From the NCBI GenBank assembly GCA_900545455.1, contig UQZF01000079.1:1-11260 (forward strand): 11,260 nucleotides of DNA, written 5' to 3'. The DNA comes from an uncultured Eubacteriales bacterium (lineage in GTDB: Bacteria; Bacillota; Clostridia; Lachnospirales; Lachnospiraceae). Shown in pieces: positions 1 through 6,019 of this stretch; the stretch's first letter is position 1; each line of letters starts with the position of its first letter. A model generated the notes under the pieces. That model did not search any database. It saw nothing but the letters and a program-made list of their open reading frames with translations, and was not told the DNA's origin. Position numbers and translations under genes: made by a program.

Positions 1-478
1 CGTAAGGCCACTCTCCGTGCGACAGGTTGGCAACGACACCGTCGATTGCGTTTCTCGCCGCGAACACCGACTCACCCCTCGTCTCAACATTCGCGTAGGC
101 ATGAGGATAACAGTGCGTGTCACCGTGCTGATCATACACATTGAGTGCGAGATTTCTGTAGCTTCTAAGCTCATCCTCCCTCGCAATTCTCGCGCTGAGA
201 TAGTGTGAGCTTCCCATGAACGCCTTCGGCGAATAGCTTATTCTCTTCTCGCCAAAAGGTATATCAAATGAGACATTGTCCGTTATGTACACAAGCGAAG
301 CTCCGAGCGCGTCATCCGCCTGAAACCACACATATATGTTCTTCTCGCCCGTCTCGAGGCTTATTCTGTCGCCCTCCTGATACTCAGCCGTATTGACAAG
401 CACGACCTCATTGTCTCCGCTTGCGACGAATCTTGTCTTTCCGTTTTTGTCGATAACCTTTATTGACAGCTCTGACAT
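1..478 (-). CDS. Uncharacterised cytoplasmic protein with discoidin-like segment (3' end outside window)
   Basis: I read this frame directly from the reverse strand: ATG at 478, then 159 uninterrupted codons to the window edge, so the C-terminus is missing. The protein begins MSELSIKVIDKNGK and has no signal peptide or membrane segment, so it should be cytoplasmic. Residues about 1-110 look beta-rich with many acidic and aromatic residues. Near residue 138 the string FAARNAIDGVVANLSHGEW resembles the Ala-x-x-Ala-Ile-Asp-Gly start of F5/8 type C (discoidin) carbohydrate-binding domains, although such domains are usually secreted. An AGAGGA ribosome binding site lies about 9 bases upstream, inside the end of yesL, and the two frames overlap by 19 bases, which suggests translational coupling. 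It is the most distal visible gene of the transporter/UGL operon. I do not recognise a named function. A sugar-binding or sugar-modifying role is inferred only from the motif and the neighbours. Confidence 0.8.
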   Translation of the reverse strand, partial: MSELSIKVIDKNGKTRFVASGDNEVVLVNTAEYQEGDRISLETGEKNIYVWFQADDALGASLVYITDNVSFDIPFGEKRISYSPKAFMGSSHYLSARIAREDELRSYRNLALNVYDQHGDTHCYPHAYANVETRGESVFAARNAIDGVVANLSHGEWPY

Positions 479-1095
479 AGCTTTTCATCCTCTTTCATGC
501 CGTATTTGTTAAAAATAGTCCTGAAAATGTACACATGCGACAGTGCTATGACTCCCGGTGCAACTATGAAGAACGGTGCGGTTACGAACACTCCGACCGC
601 GAACATTATCACGGTGATAAACAGCATGAACAATGTTCTCCACCACTCCTTAATCGACATCATAAACGCCATGAATATAATCTGCCTTGTGTCTCCCGTA
701 CACTTAGAAATTAACGGAAATATGTACAGGACGAGCATCGCGTAGAGCACGATTATCACTCCCGCAGCCGCAAGTATGAAGCCCGAAGCCGCGCTCTGCA
801 TTTTCAGGCAGATGTATATGTCACCCGCAAGCACAAGCCCGACGAGCAGGCACACGAGCCACACCGGAGTTGATTTTTTGAAATTCTCCTTAAATGCCTT
901 AAAATATCCTCTCACAATATGACCTTCGGTGTTGTCCGCAATGCGGAACATCATATAGTAGAGTGCGCACAGCGAGGAGCCCATCGTCACAATCGGAACG
1001 CTCGTCACGATGAACAGAAGTGACAACACGATCGTGTCGGTTATTTTGTTTAAAATCATCCACAACGGACTGTCTATGCTCAATATTTTACCCAT
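460..1095 (-). CDS. yesL: YesL-type DUF624 membrane protein
   Basis: This 211-residue integral membrane protein has four or five hydrophobic segments, at about 21-45, 77-97, 104-127, 150-175 and possibly 176-194. The segment after the first helix, with PIVTMGSSLCALYYMMFRIA at 34-53 followed by a Gly-Tyr-Phe-Lys-Ala-Phe-Lys stretch near 63-69, is characteristic of DUF624 (YesL) proteins. In Firmicutes these commonly sit beside CUT1 sugar transporters and uronic-acid glycan genes such as the Bacillus yes locus. The molecular function of the family is unknown to me. A role in uptake, or in assembly of the transporter, is a guess from context. The ATG at 1095 follows an AAAGGA ribosome binding site about 9 bases upstream, and the gene starts 36 bases after the UGL stop. 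The polar, cysteine-containing C-terminus KEDEKLCQSCQ overlaps the start of the next gene by 19 bases. Confidence 0.85.
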   Translation of the reverse strand: MGKILSIDSPLWMILNKITDTIVLSLLFIVTSVPIVTMGSSLCALYYMMFRIADNTEGHIVRGYFKAFKENFKKSTPVWLVCLLVGLVLAGDIYICLKMQSAASGFILAAAGVIIVLYAMLVLYIFPLISKCTGDTRQIIFMAFMMSIKEWWRTLFMLFITVIMFAVGVFVTAPFFIVAPGVIALSHVYIFRTIFNKYGMKEDEKLCQSCQ

Positions 1096-1131
1096 GGCAT
1101 CCGAATCCTTTCATAAATAATCTGATATATT

Positions 1132-2331
1132 TTACCAGTACTGCTTCCAGTCCTTCAAAAGTCTTGTGAGTGCCTCCATGTAGAAGTAGTCGCCCCATAT
1201 ATTGCACTCATCGACACCGTAGTGATTGCAGGTGTTGTATGGCGAATGGTTCGAATATGTGCTGTGGAGCACGAGACCGTTCGACTCGGTGAAGCTCTTT
1301 ACCGCGTAGTTATCGCAGACGGACTTCATTATCTTTCCGGCAATCTCTCTGTAGTAGGCAGCCTTATCTGCATCCAAGTATCTGCTCATTTCAAGCATAC
1401 CGCAGGCAGCTATCGAGGCACTTGATGAATCCCTCGGCTGATCGTCTCCGTCGGTGAACTCAAAATCCCAGTACGGAACAAGGTCCTTTGGAAGATGGTC
1501 GAGGAAGTACTCCGTGACCTTCTCAAAGAGATTTATGTACTCCTCTCTTCTCGTGTATTTGTATGCGGTTGCAAGTCCATACACGCCCCACGCCTGACCT
1601 CTTGCCCAAGCCGAGCCGTCCCTGTAGCCCTGACAGGTTGCACCGTGGTCGGGAGCTCCCGTCACAGGGTTAAAGAAGAATGTGTGCCATGTGGAGTAAT
1701 CCTCCCTTATGAGATTGCTTATCGCCGTGTGAATGTGCTTGTCGGCAATCTCCCTGTACTTGTTATCACCCGTCACATCGCTCGCCCAGTAGAGAAGCGG
1801 GAGATTGTTGAGGCAGTCGATGATGAGTCTGTAGTTCTCAGGTGCATCCATAGGTCCCCACGCCTGAAGGAACTCTCCTACGGGATGAAATCTCGTGATG
1901 AGCTGGTCGGCAGCCTTTATCGCAGCCTCCTTACCAACCTCGGAGCCGATGAGCTTGTAGCCCGCAACACATGACGGCGAGTAGAGAAATCCCATGTCGT
2001 GATGGTCAACCTCAATCTTGTTGTCAATTCTGTAAAGGAAGGACTTCATCTGAACCTCTGCTGCCGCCCTCAGCTTATCGGCTGCACCCGCCTCGAACTT
2101 ATCCGCATTGTCAAGCGCATACTCGTAGGCAAGCCATATCTCACCCGTCCAGAAGCCCGTCGTCCAGTCGACATTCTCCGTTGGCTCATAGAAGCCGTTC
2201 ACGCTGTAAGCCTTTTCAAAATGCTCGGTAAACTCGGGAAGCACATGTAAAATCTGCTTTACCGCGAACTCCATGCCGCCGTCGATGTCTGCGCTGTCTA
2301 TGTTTTTGTAGCTCTCAAAATATTTTTTCAT
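1132..2331 (-). CDS. ugl: Unsaturated glucuronyl hydrolase (GH88, UGL)
   Basis: A complete 399-residue protein, the normal length for this family. UGL removes the 4,5-unsaturated uronic acid that polysaccharide lyases leave at the non-reducing end of glycosaminoglycan oligosaccharides, by hydrating the vinyl ether. Seen in the sequence: VDWTTGFWTGEIWLAYE near 54-70, HHDMGFLYSPSC at 110-121, IIDCLNNLPLLYWAS at 170-184, GSAWARGQAWGVYG at 239-252, RDSSSASIAACGMLEMS at 300-316 and GVDECNIWGDYFYMEALTRL at 372-391. Asp112 and Asp172, 60 residues apart, match the catalytic Asp pair known in streptococcal UGL (Asp115/Asp175). There is no signal peptide, so it acts in the cytoplasm on imported fragments. 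The segment SNHSPY at 360-365 lies where streptococcal enzymes contact substrate sulfate, with Tyr where Lys is reported. GH105 rhamnogalacturonyl hydrolases share the fold, but the motifs fit GH88 better. The gene lies 30 bases downstream of the second permease. Confidence 0.93.
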   Translation of the reverse strand: MKKYFESYKNIDSADIDGGMEFAVKQILHVLPEFTEHFEKAYSVNGFYEPTENVDWTTGFWTGEIWLAYEYALDNADKFEAGAADKLRAAAEVQMKSFLYRIDNKIEVDHHDMGFLYSPSCVAGYKLIGSEVGKEAAIKAADQLITRFHPVGEFLQAWGPMDAPENYRLIIDCLNNLPLLYWASDVTGDNKYREIADKHIHTAISNLIREDYSTWHTFFFNPVTGAPDHGATCQGYRDGSAWARGQAWGVYGLATAYKYTRREEYINLFEKVTEYFLDHLPKDLVPYWDFEFTDGDDQPRDSSSASIAACGMLEMSRYLDADKAAYYREIAGKIMKSVCDNYAVKSFTESNGLVLHSTYSNHSPYNTCNHYGVDECNIWGDYFYMEALTRLLKDWKQYW

Positions 2332-2361
2332 TGCCGCAAATTACCCCTTTTTCTTTTTATT

Positions 2362-3210
2362 TTACCCCTTGAGTCCCGTCGATGCAACGCCCTCAACGAA
2401 ATATTTCTGGAGGCACATGAACACGATAATTACCGGGATGAGTGAGAGAACCGAGCCCGCCATGATAAGACCGTAATCCGAGGAGTACTGGCTTATGAAC
2501 ATCTTGAGTCCGAGCTGGATTGTCTTTTTACTCTCCGACTTTAAGTAAATGAGTGGTCCAAGGTAATCGTTCCATGTATTTACGAATGTAAAAATCGTCA
2601 GCGTCGAGAGAGCCGGCTTCGAGAGCGGGAGCATGATGTGCGAGTATATCTGATACTCCGTCATGCCGTCGATTCGCGCCGCCTCGCTCAGCTCATTCGG
2701 TATTCCCTCGTAGAACTGCTTCATCATAAACACACCGAATGCCGAGAACGCCTGAAGGCATATCATCGCAAGCAGCTTATCGTTGAGTCCGAAGCTTCTC
2801 ATCATGAGGAACTGTGGAACCATGTATACCTGCCAAGGCATCGCAATCGTCGCAATGTATGCGAGGAACAAGCCGTTTCTGAACTTGAAGCGTAGCTTTG
2901 CAAATGCGTAGGCTGCGAAGCTGCTCGTAAAGAGCTGTAAAAACGTAACTATGATTGTGAGGAATACCGTGTTCTTTACAAATGTGAGCATCGGTATTTT
3001 TGTCCATATCTTAGCGTAGTTGCTCCACTTAGGATTCTTTGGAATGAGAACAAACGGATCCATCTGGAATACTTCCCTGTCCGACTTTATAGATGCCGAG
3101 AGCATCCATATAAACGGAATAGCCATTATCACCGCTATGAGTATAAGTATCACATAGAGTACAACTTTTTTAATTAAATCATGTTTTGACTTTGATTTTG
3201 TCTTTGCCAT
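2362..3210 (-). CDS. ABC sugar transporter permease, MalG/CUT1 type
   Basis: This 282-residue inner component of a carbohydrate ABC importer has six likely membrane helices. The first is at about 14-37, the following ones cluster around 78-105, 112-132, 144-163 and 200-222, and the last is at 247-268. The cytoplasmic EAA loop that docks on the ATPase reads EAARIDGMTEYQIYSHIMLP at 176-195, and the C-terminus VEGVASTGLKG is typical of MalG-type permeases. The N-terminus is a short lysine-rich cytoplasmic tail. The ATG at 3210 is preceded by a near-perfect AAAGGAGGG about 8 bases upstream, and this site contains the end of the preceding permease's stop region, so the two permeases are closely coupled (15 bases apart). 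It should form a heterodimer with the MalF-type permease encoded just upstream. No ATP-binding subunit is encoded in the window. Confidence 0.95.
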   Translation of the reverse strand: MAKTKSKSKHDLIKKVVLYVILILIAVIMAIPFIWMLSASIKSDREVFQMDPFVLIPKNPKWSNYAKIWTKIPMLTFVKNTVFLTIIVTFLQLFTSSFAAYAFAKLRFKFRNGLFLAYIATIAMPWQVYMVPQFLMMRSFGLNDKLLAMICLQAFSAFGVFMMKQFYEGIPNELSEAARIDGMTEYQIYSHIMLPLSKPALSTLTIFTFVNTWNDYLGPLIYLKSESKKTIQLGLKMFISQYSSDYGLIMAGSVLSLIPVIIVFMCLQKYFVEGVASTGLKG

Positions 3211-3225
3211 ATCGTTGTCCCTCCT

Positions 3226-4278
3226 TTAGTCCGATGTCTTTTTCTGATATGCGAACTGCACTATCGTTACCAAAAGCACAATTCCGAAGAGAACCATCGC
3301 AACCGCACTCGAATATCCTAAATCCCAATCGACGAACGCCTTCTGGTAGATGTAATATACAAGCACCGTGGAGGAGGTTGTGAGCTCTCCCGAGCCGCCG
3401 CCCGCAAGCATGATTGCTATATCGTATACCTTGAAGCAGTTGATTGTGAGCATTACCACTACGAAGAAGGTCGTTGACCTTAACTGCGGCCATGTTATGT
3501 ACTTGAACTTCTGCCATGTGTTCGCTCCATCGAGTGAGCCTGCCTCGTAGAGCTCTCCGGATATTCCCTGAAGTCCCGCAAGGTAGATTACCATGTAATA
3601 ACCCATGTATTTCCACACACTGAAAAGTATCAGTGAAAGAAGAACCAGTCCTCCCGAGAACCACTGTGGTAGTTTATCGAGCGGTACGTTGAATACATGA
3701 TATAATATTGAATTTATAGGTCCCTTGGATGGATGGAAGAGCATCTTCCACACGGAGGTAACCGCTACAAGTGAGCCTACATAAGGGAAGAATGACAATG
3801 TTCTGAATATCGCTCTTCCTCTAACCTTCTGATTGAGTATGATTGCCAGTGCCAGCGAAGCTATCATTGTGAGAGGCACTGTTCCGATGCAATAGATTAT
3901 TGTGTTTTTAAATGCCGCCTTGAAAAATACATCACTTCCGAGGCGCTTGAAATTCTTGAGTCCCATGAACTCAATCGCGTTGCTTCCATCCCACTTAAGG
4001 AATGCAAGTGCGAATGCGAAAATAATAGGAATAAGTGTAAATACCGCAAATCCGATGAAGTTAGGTGCTATGAATGAATATGAAACCAAATCCCTCTTAA
4101 AATCACGGCTGAGCTTACTTCCCGATCTCTTTTTTGAGAGTGTTCTTCTCAGCTTTTCAATACGGGATAAGCATTTTTTCTCTTCTTTTTTATTGTCTAT
4201 TCCGTTGCAGACTCTCGCAATGAGCTCATCAAGTTCGGTCTGCATCGTGTTGATTTCCGCTATATTTTTTCCACCCAT
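3226..4278 (-). CDS. ABC sugar transporter permease, MalF/CUT1 type, with N-terminal extension
   Basis: This 350-residue permease is the partner of the next gene's product. The membrane part starts near residue 66 (YSFIAPNFIGFAVFTLIP) and contains about six helices. The EAA loop EAGSLDGANTWQKFKYITWP is at 245-264. Typical CUT1 MalF-type permeases of this shape are about 290-310 residues. The extra length is a charged, lysine- and glutamate-rich cytoplasmic tail of roughly 60 residues with possible helical or coiled-coil character and two cysteines (24 and 36). I chose the ATG at 4278 because AGGAGAGG lies 5 bases upstream. The frame stays open further to a TTG at 4344, but that would run translation through the intergenic hairpin and has no good ribosome binding site. 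The gene follows the solute-binding protein after a 90-base gap that carries a stem-loop. Likely substrates are uronate-containing oligosaccharides, inferred from the UGL neighbour. Confidence 0.94.
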   Translation of the reverse strand: MGGKNIAEINTMQTELDELIARVCNGIDNKKEEKKCLSRIEKLRRTLSKKRSGSKLSRDFKRDLVSYSFIAPNFIGFAVFTLIPIIFAFALAFLKWDGSNAIEFMGLKNFKRLGSDVFFKAAFKNTIIYCIGTVPLTMIASLALAIILNQKVRGRAIFRTLSFFPYVGSLVAVTSVWKMLFHPSKGPINSILYHVFNVPLDKLPQWFSGGLVLLSLILFSVWKYMGYYMVIYLAGLQGISGELYEAGSLDGANTWQKFKYITWPQLRSTTFFVVVMLTINCFKVYDIAIMLAGGGSGELTTSSTVLVYYIYQKAFVDWDLGYSSAVAMVLFGIVLLVTIVQFAYQKKTSD

Positions 4279-4310
4279 ACAATCCTCTCCTGTATTGATT
4301 CTTTTAAATA

Positions 4311-4343
4311 TGGGACTGTCACTCTCACCGAGCAGCAGTCCCA
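4311..4343 (-). promoter_or_regulatory. Intergenic stem-loop between binding-protein and permease genes
   Basis: On the transcribed (minus) strand an 8-base perfect inverted repeat, TGGGACTG and CAGTCCCA, flanks a 17-base loop in which CTC and GAG can pair further. It lies 25 bases past the binding-protein stop and 32 bases before the permease start. The 3' flank is TATTTAAAAG, without a long T run, so it is a poor intrinsic terminator. In sugar-transporter operons such hairpins commonly slow 3' decay or partly terminate transcription, so that binding protein exceeds permease. That role here is inference. Confidence 0.55.
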
Positions 4344-4368
4344 ATCAACATACAGCCTAATTTTTTTA

Positions 4369-5745
4369 TTACTTGTTCTTGATTGCCTTTACAGCCTCTT
4401 CCATAGCTGCGATACCTTCATCAACGGTCATCTCACCGCTCATGATTGAACCATGGTAGGAATCGAGTGCGCTGTTGATTTCAGATACGTTCTCAGCGTA
4501 AGGAACCTCAAGGTAAAGGTTAGAAACATTGAGTGCTTCCTTGGATGCCTCATCCTGTGGGAAACCATCAAGGCTTGTGATAATGTTCATGGCATCCTCT
4601 GTCATGATTGCAGGGAAGTTACCTGTCTCAGCCATAACCTTTGCACCTTCCTCGCCGCTTACCCACTTAACGAAATCCCAAGCTGCATCCGGTGTATCTG
4701 TTGCTGTTGTAACTGCAAGACCTGTGATTGTACCAAGAGTTGAACCCGGCTCAACACCCTCTGCATGAGGATACTTTACAATGCCCCAGTTGCCGCAGAG
4801 ACTTGAATCATACTCGCCGCTCTTTAAGTTGGAGATAAGTGTTGCAATAAACCATGAACCCATGTTCATCATAGCTACATCTCCGCCTGAGAATGCTGCC
4901 GAATAATGTAATCCCTCTGTCTTTAAATCAGTGTACTTACGGCATACGCCATCCTTCTCCTCATTGAGAACCATGTTGTAGTAATCTTTGAAGAAGCCAT
5001 ACTCACCGTCAAGAATTGTGTGCTTTCCGTCGAGTACACCGAAAAGCTGAACTGCTGATCTCCAAGTGTGGTAGTGAGCACCGTATACCTGATTACCGAA
5101 ATCAGTCTTGGTGAGCTTTCTTGCAAGTGCATCATACTCATCAAATGTCATATCGTTGGTTGGGTAGTCAACTCCCTCTGCATCAAAGATGTCCTTGTTG
5201 TAGAAGAGTACCCAGAAGTCATTTCTGAACGGAAGCTCGTAGAGTGAACCGTCAACTGTTACCTGATCTGTAACGCCTGCGTACTTTGTGAGGTCAACTC
5301 CATCTGCCTTTATGTAGTCATCAAGTGGAAGAATTGCTTTCTTCTGAACGAGAGTTGCATACCCCGGAACATCCTTGATTGTTACGACATCGAAGTCGGA
5401 GCCTGAACCTGATAGCTCTGTTGCAAGTACTGTCATGTAATCCTGTGATCCGAGGTCTACCATGTCGATTGTCACATTCTGGTGTGTTGCCTCGTACTCA
5501 TCCGCAAGTGCCTGCCAGTATGCCGTGGATTCCTTATCCCAGATAGCCCACTTGAGTGTAACCTGCTCTGCCGTGTCAGTTCCTTTCGTTGTCTCTGTTG
5601 TTGTGTCACCCTTGGTTGTCTCCACCGTGCTTCCCTGTGAAGGTGCCGGTGTTGTGGTTTCGCTTCCCGCGTTGTTGGAGCAGCCCGCCATAAGAGTTGT
5701 CACCATCGCTGCTGAGAGCAGCACTGATAAAAATTTTTTCCTCAT
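4369..5745 (-). CDS. Extracellular sugar-binding lipoprotein of ABC importer (CUT1)
   Basis: A 458-residue solute-binding protein, of normal length for the bacterial extracellular solute-binding family 1. The start is set at the ATG at 5745, where AGGAGG lies 8 bases upstream and the product begins with a proper lipoprotein signal: MRKKFLSVLL, a hydrophobic core, then the lipobox LMAGC with Cys22 as the lipidated residue. A longer in-frame reading to 5790 would place 15 polar residues before the signal and is unlikely. After Cys22 a Thr/Ser/Gly-rich spacer runs to about residue 60, tethering the domain to the membrane. The folded domain begins QVTLKWAIWDKES. Trp/Tyr-rich segments such as FRNDFWVLFYNKDIF (173-187) and GGDVAMMNMGSWFIATLI (287-304) are typical of sugar binders. 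It is the first gene of the minus-strand operon and hence probably its most abundant product. The ligand cannot be read directly. The GH88 and lyase neighbours suggest an acidic oligosaccharide. Confidence 0.95.
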   Translation of the reverse strand: MRKKFLSVLLSAAMVTTLMAGCSNNAGSETTTPAPSQGSTVETTKGDTTTETTKGTDTAEQVTLKWAIWDKESTAYWQALADEYEATHQNVTIDMVDLGSQDYMTVLATELSGSGSDFDVVTIKDVPGYATLVQKKAILPLDDYIKADGVDLTKYAGVTDQVTVDGSLYELPFRNDFWVLFYNKDIFDAEGVDYPTNDMTFDEYDALARKLTKTDFGNQVYGAHYHTWRSAVQLFGVLDGKHTILDGEYGFFKDYYNMVLNEEKDGVCRKYTDLKTEGLHYSAAFSGGDVAMMNMGSWFIATLISNLKSGEYDSSLCGNWGIVKYPHAEGVEPGSTLGTITGLAVTTATDTPDAAWDFVKWVSGEEGAKVMAETGNFPAIMTEDAMNIITSLDGFPQDEASKEALNVSNLYLEVPYAENVSEINSALDSYHGSIMSGEMTVDEGIAAMEEAVKAIKNK

Positions 5746-5807
5746 AGATTTTTCCTCCTGATTTTGTTTTTGAAGATTGGTTACGTCCATCTCTTAACTA
5801 TGGCTTT

Positions 5808-5813
5808 ATTATA
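5808..5813 (-). promoter_or_regulatory. Candidate -10 of the transporter/UGL operon promoter
   Basis: The minus strand reads TATAAT, a perfect sigma-A -10, about 62 bases before the binding-protein ATG. That predicts a leader of roughly 55 bases. At 16-18 bases upstream the candidate -35 hexamers (for example TTCGAT at 5831-5836) match TTGACA poorly. A strong -10 with a weak -35 fits a promoter that needs an activator, such as the AraC-type regulator encoded divergently. The assignment is by inspection only. Confidence 0.5.
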
Positions 5814-5909
5814 GCGGAGTAAATGTGCAAATCGAATGGATAAATTTAATTTTTTATTAATTATTTTGGGTATTTTCTGCTTATTGGCAAATTAAATAAT
5901 GTAAAATTC

Positions 5910-5964
5910 TATAAAAACATGCAATATTTAACGACCGTATTTTATAATTTATAAAAATATGCTA
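5910..5964. repeat. Pair of 14-base direct repeats, 40 bases apart (candidate operator)
   Basis: TATAAAAACATGCAA at 5910-5924 and TATAAAAATATGCTA at 5950-5964 share 13 of the first 14 positions (only C/T at 5917/5957 differs) and are offset by exactly 40 bases, close to four helical turns. The second copy runs into the candidate -10 of the kinase gene. AraC-family regulators bind direct repeats on one face of the helix, so this could be the binding site of the neighbouring regulator. Chance similarity in AT-rich DNA is possible, though the shared ATGC core makes it less likely. Confidence 0.4.
5940..5956. repeat. AT-rich palindrome in control region
   Basis: TTTTATAA and TTATAAAA form a perfect 8-base inverted repeat around a single T. 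It contains a consensus TATAAT at 5943-5948 on the plus strand and overlaps the second direct-repeat copy. It could be an operator half-site pair or simply low-complexity sequence. Confidence is low because the composition favours such matches. Confidence 0.25.
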
Positions 5965-5968
5965 AAAT
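5960..5968 (+). promoter_or_regulatory. Candidate extended -10 of the kinase/regulator/lyase operon
   Basis: TGCTAAAAT is an extended -10 (TG, one base, then a 5 of 6 match to TATAAT), about 51 bases before the kinase ATG, predicting a leader near 45 bases. No good -35 is visible 16-18 bases upstream, which extended -10 promoters tolerate. An alternative is TATAAT at 5943-5948. The AT-rich context makes the choice uncertain. Confidence 0.35.
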
Positions 5969-6019
5969 AAACCGATAATATATGAATTTTGAACTTAAAA
6001 TCACTCTATAGGAGCCAAT

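Larger units (their letters stand above)
5746..6019. other. AT-rich divergent control region
   Basis: This 274-base stretch separates the two divergent transcription units and encodes no convincing gene. From about 5820 to 6000 it is very A+T rich compared with the flanking genes. It holds the leader and ribosome binding site of the binding-protein gene (AGGAGG in the minus orientation, near 5754-5759), a consensus -10 for the minus unit, a candidate extended -10 for the plus unit, a 14-base direct repeat spaced 40 bases apart, an AT palindrome, and AGGAG upstream of the kinase ATG (about 6010-6014). It is the obvious place for the neighbouring AraC-type regulator to bind. No riboswitch-like structure or clear catabolite repression (cre) site was seen. 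Confidence 0.7.

Noticed and set aside
1495..1974. A 159-codon plus-strand frame opposite UGL
   Set aside because: UGL motifs cover the region on the minus strand. The antisense product has no recognisable features.
3179..3664. A 161-codon minus-strand frame overlapping the two permease genes
   Set aside because: It lies in a shifted frame over well-supported permeases on the same strand, has no family motif and no ribosome binding site.
4279..4344. A 22-residue longer N-terminus for the MalF-type permease from a TTG at 4344
   Set aside because: It would put coding sequence through the stem-loop and lacks a ribosome binding site, while ATG 4278 has AGGAGAGG at good spacing.
5746..5790. A 15-residue longer start for the solute-binding protein
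   Set aside because: It would bury the lipoprotein signal behind a polar tail. The ATG at 5745 has an ideal AGGAGG.
5811..5840. A possible catabolite repression (cre) site near the transporter promoter
   Set aside because: The best local match (TGCAAATCG) needs an inserted base and lacks the symmetric right half.
5845..5860. An inverted repeat TTAAT/ATTAA upstream of the transporter promoter
   Set aside because: It is short and made only of A and T in an AT-rich stretch, so it is expected by chance.
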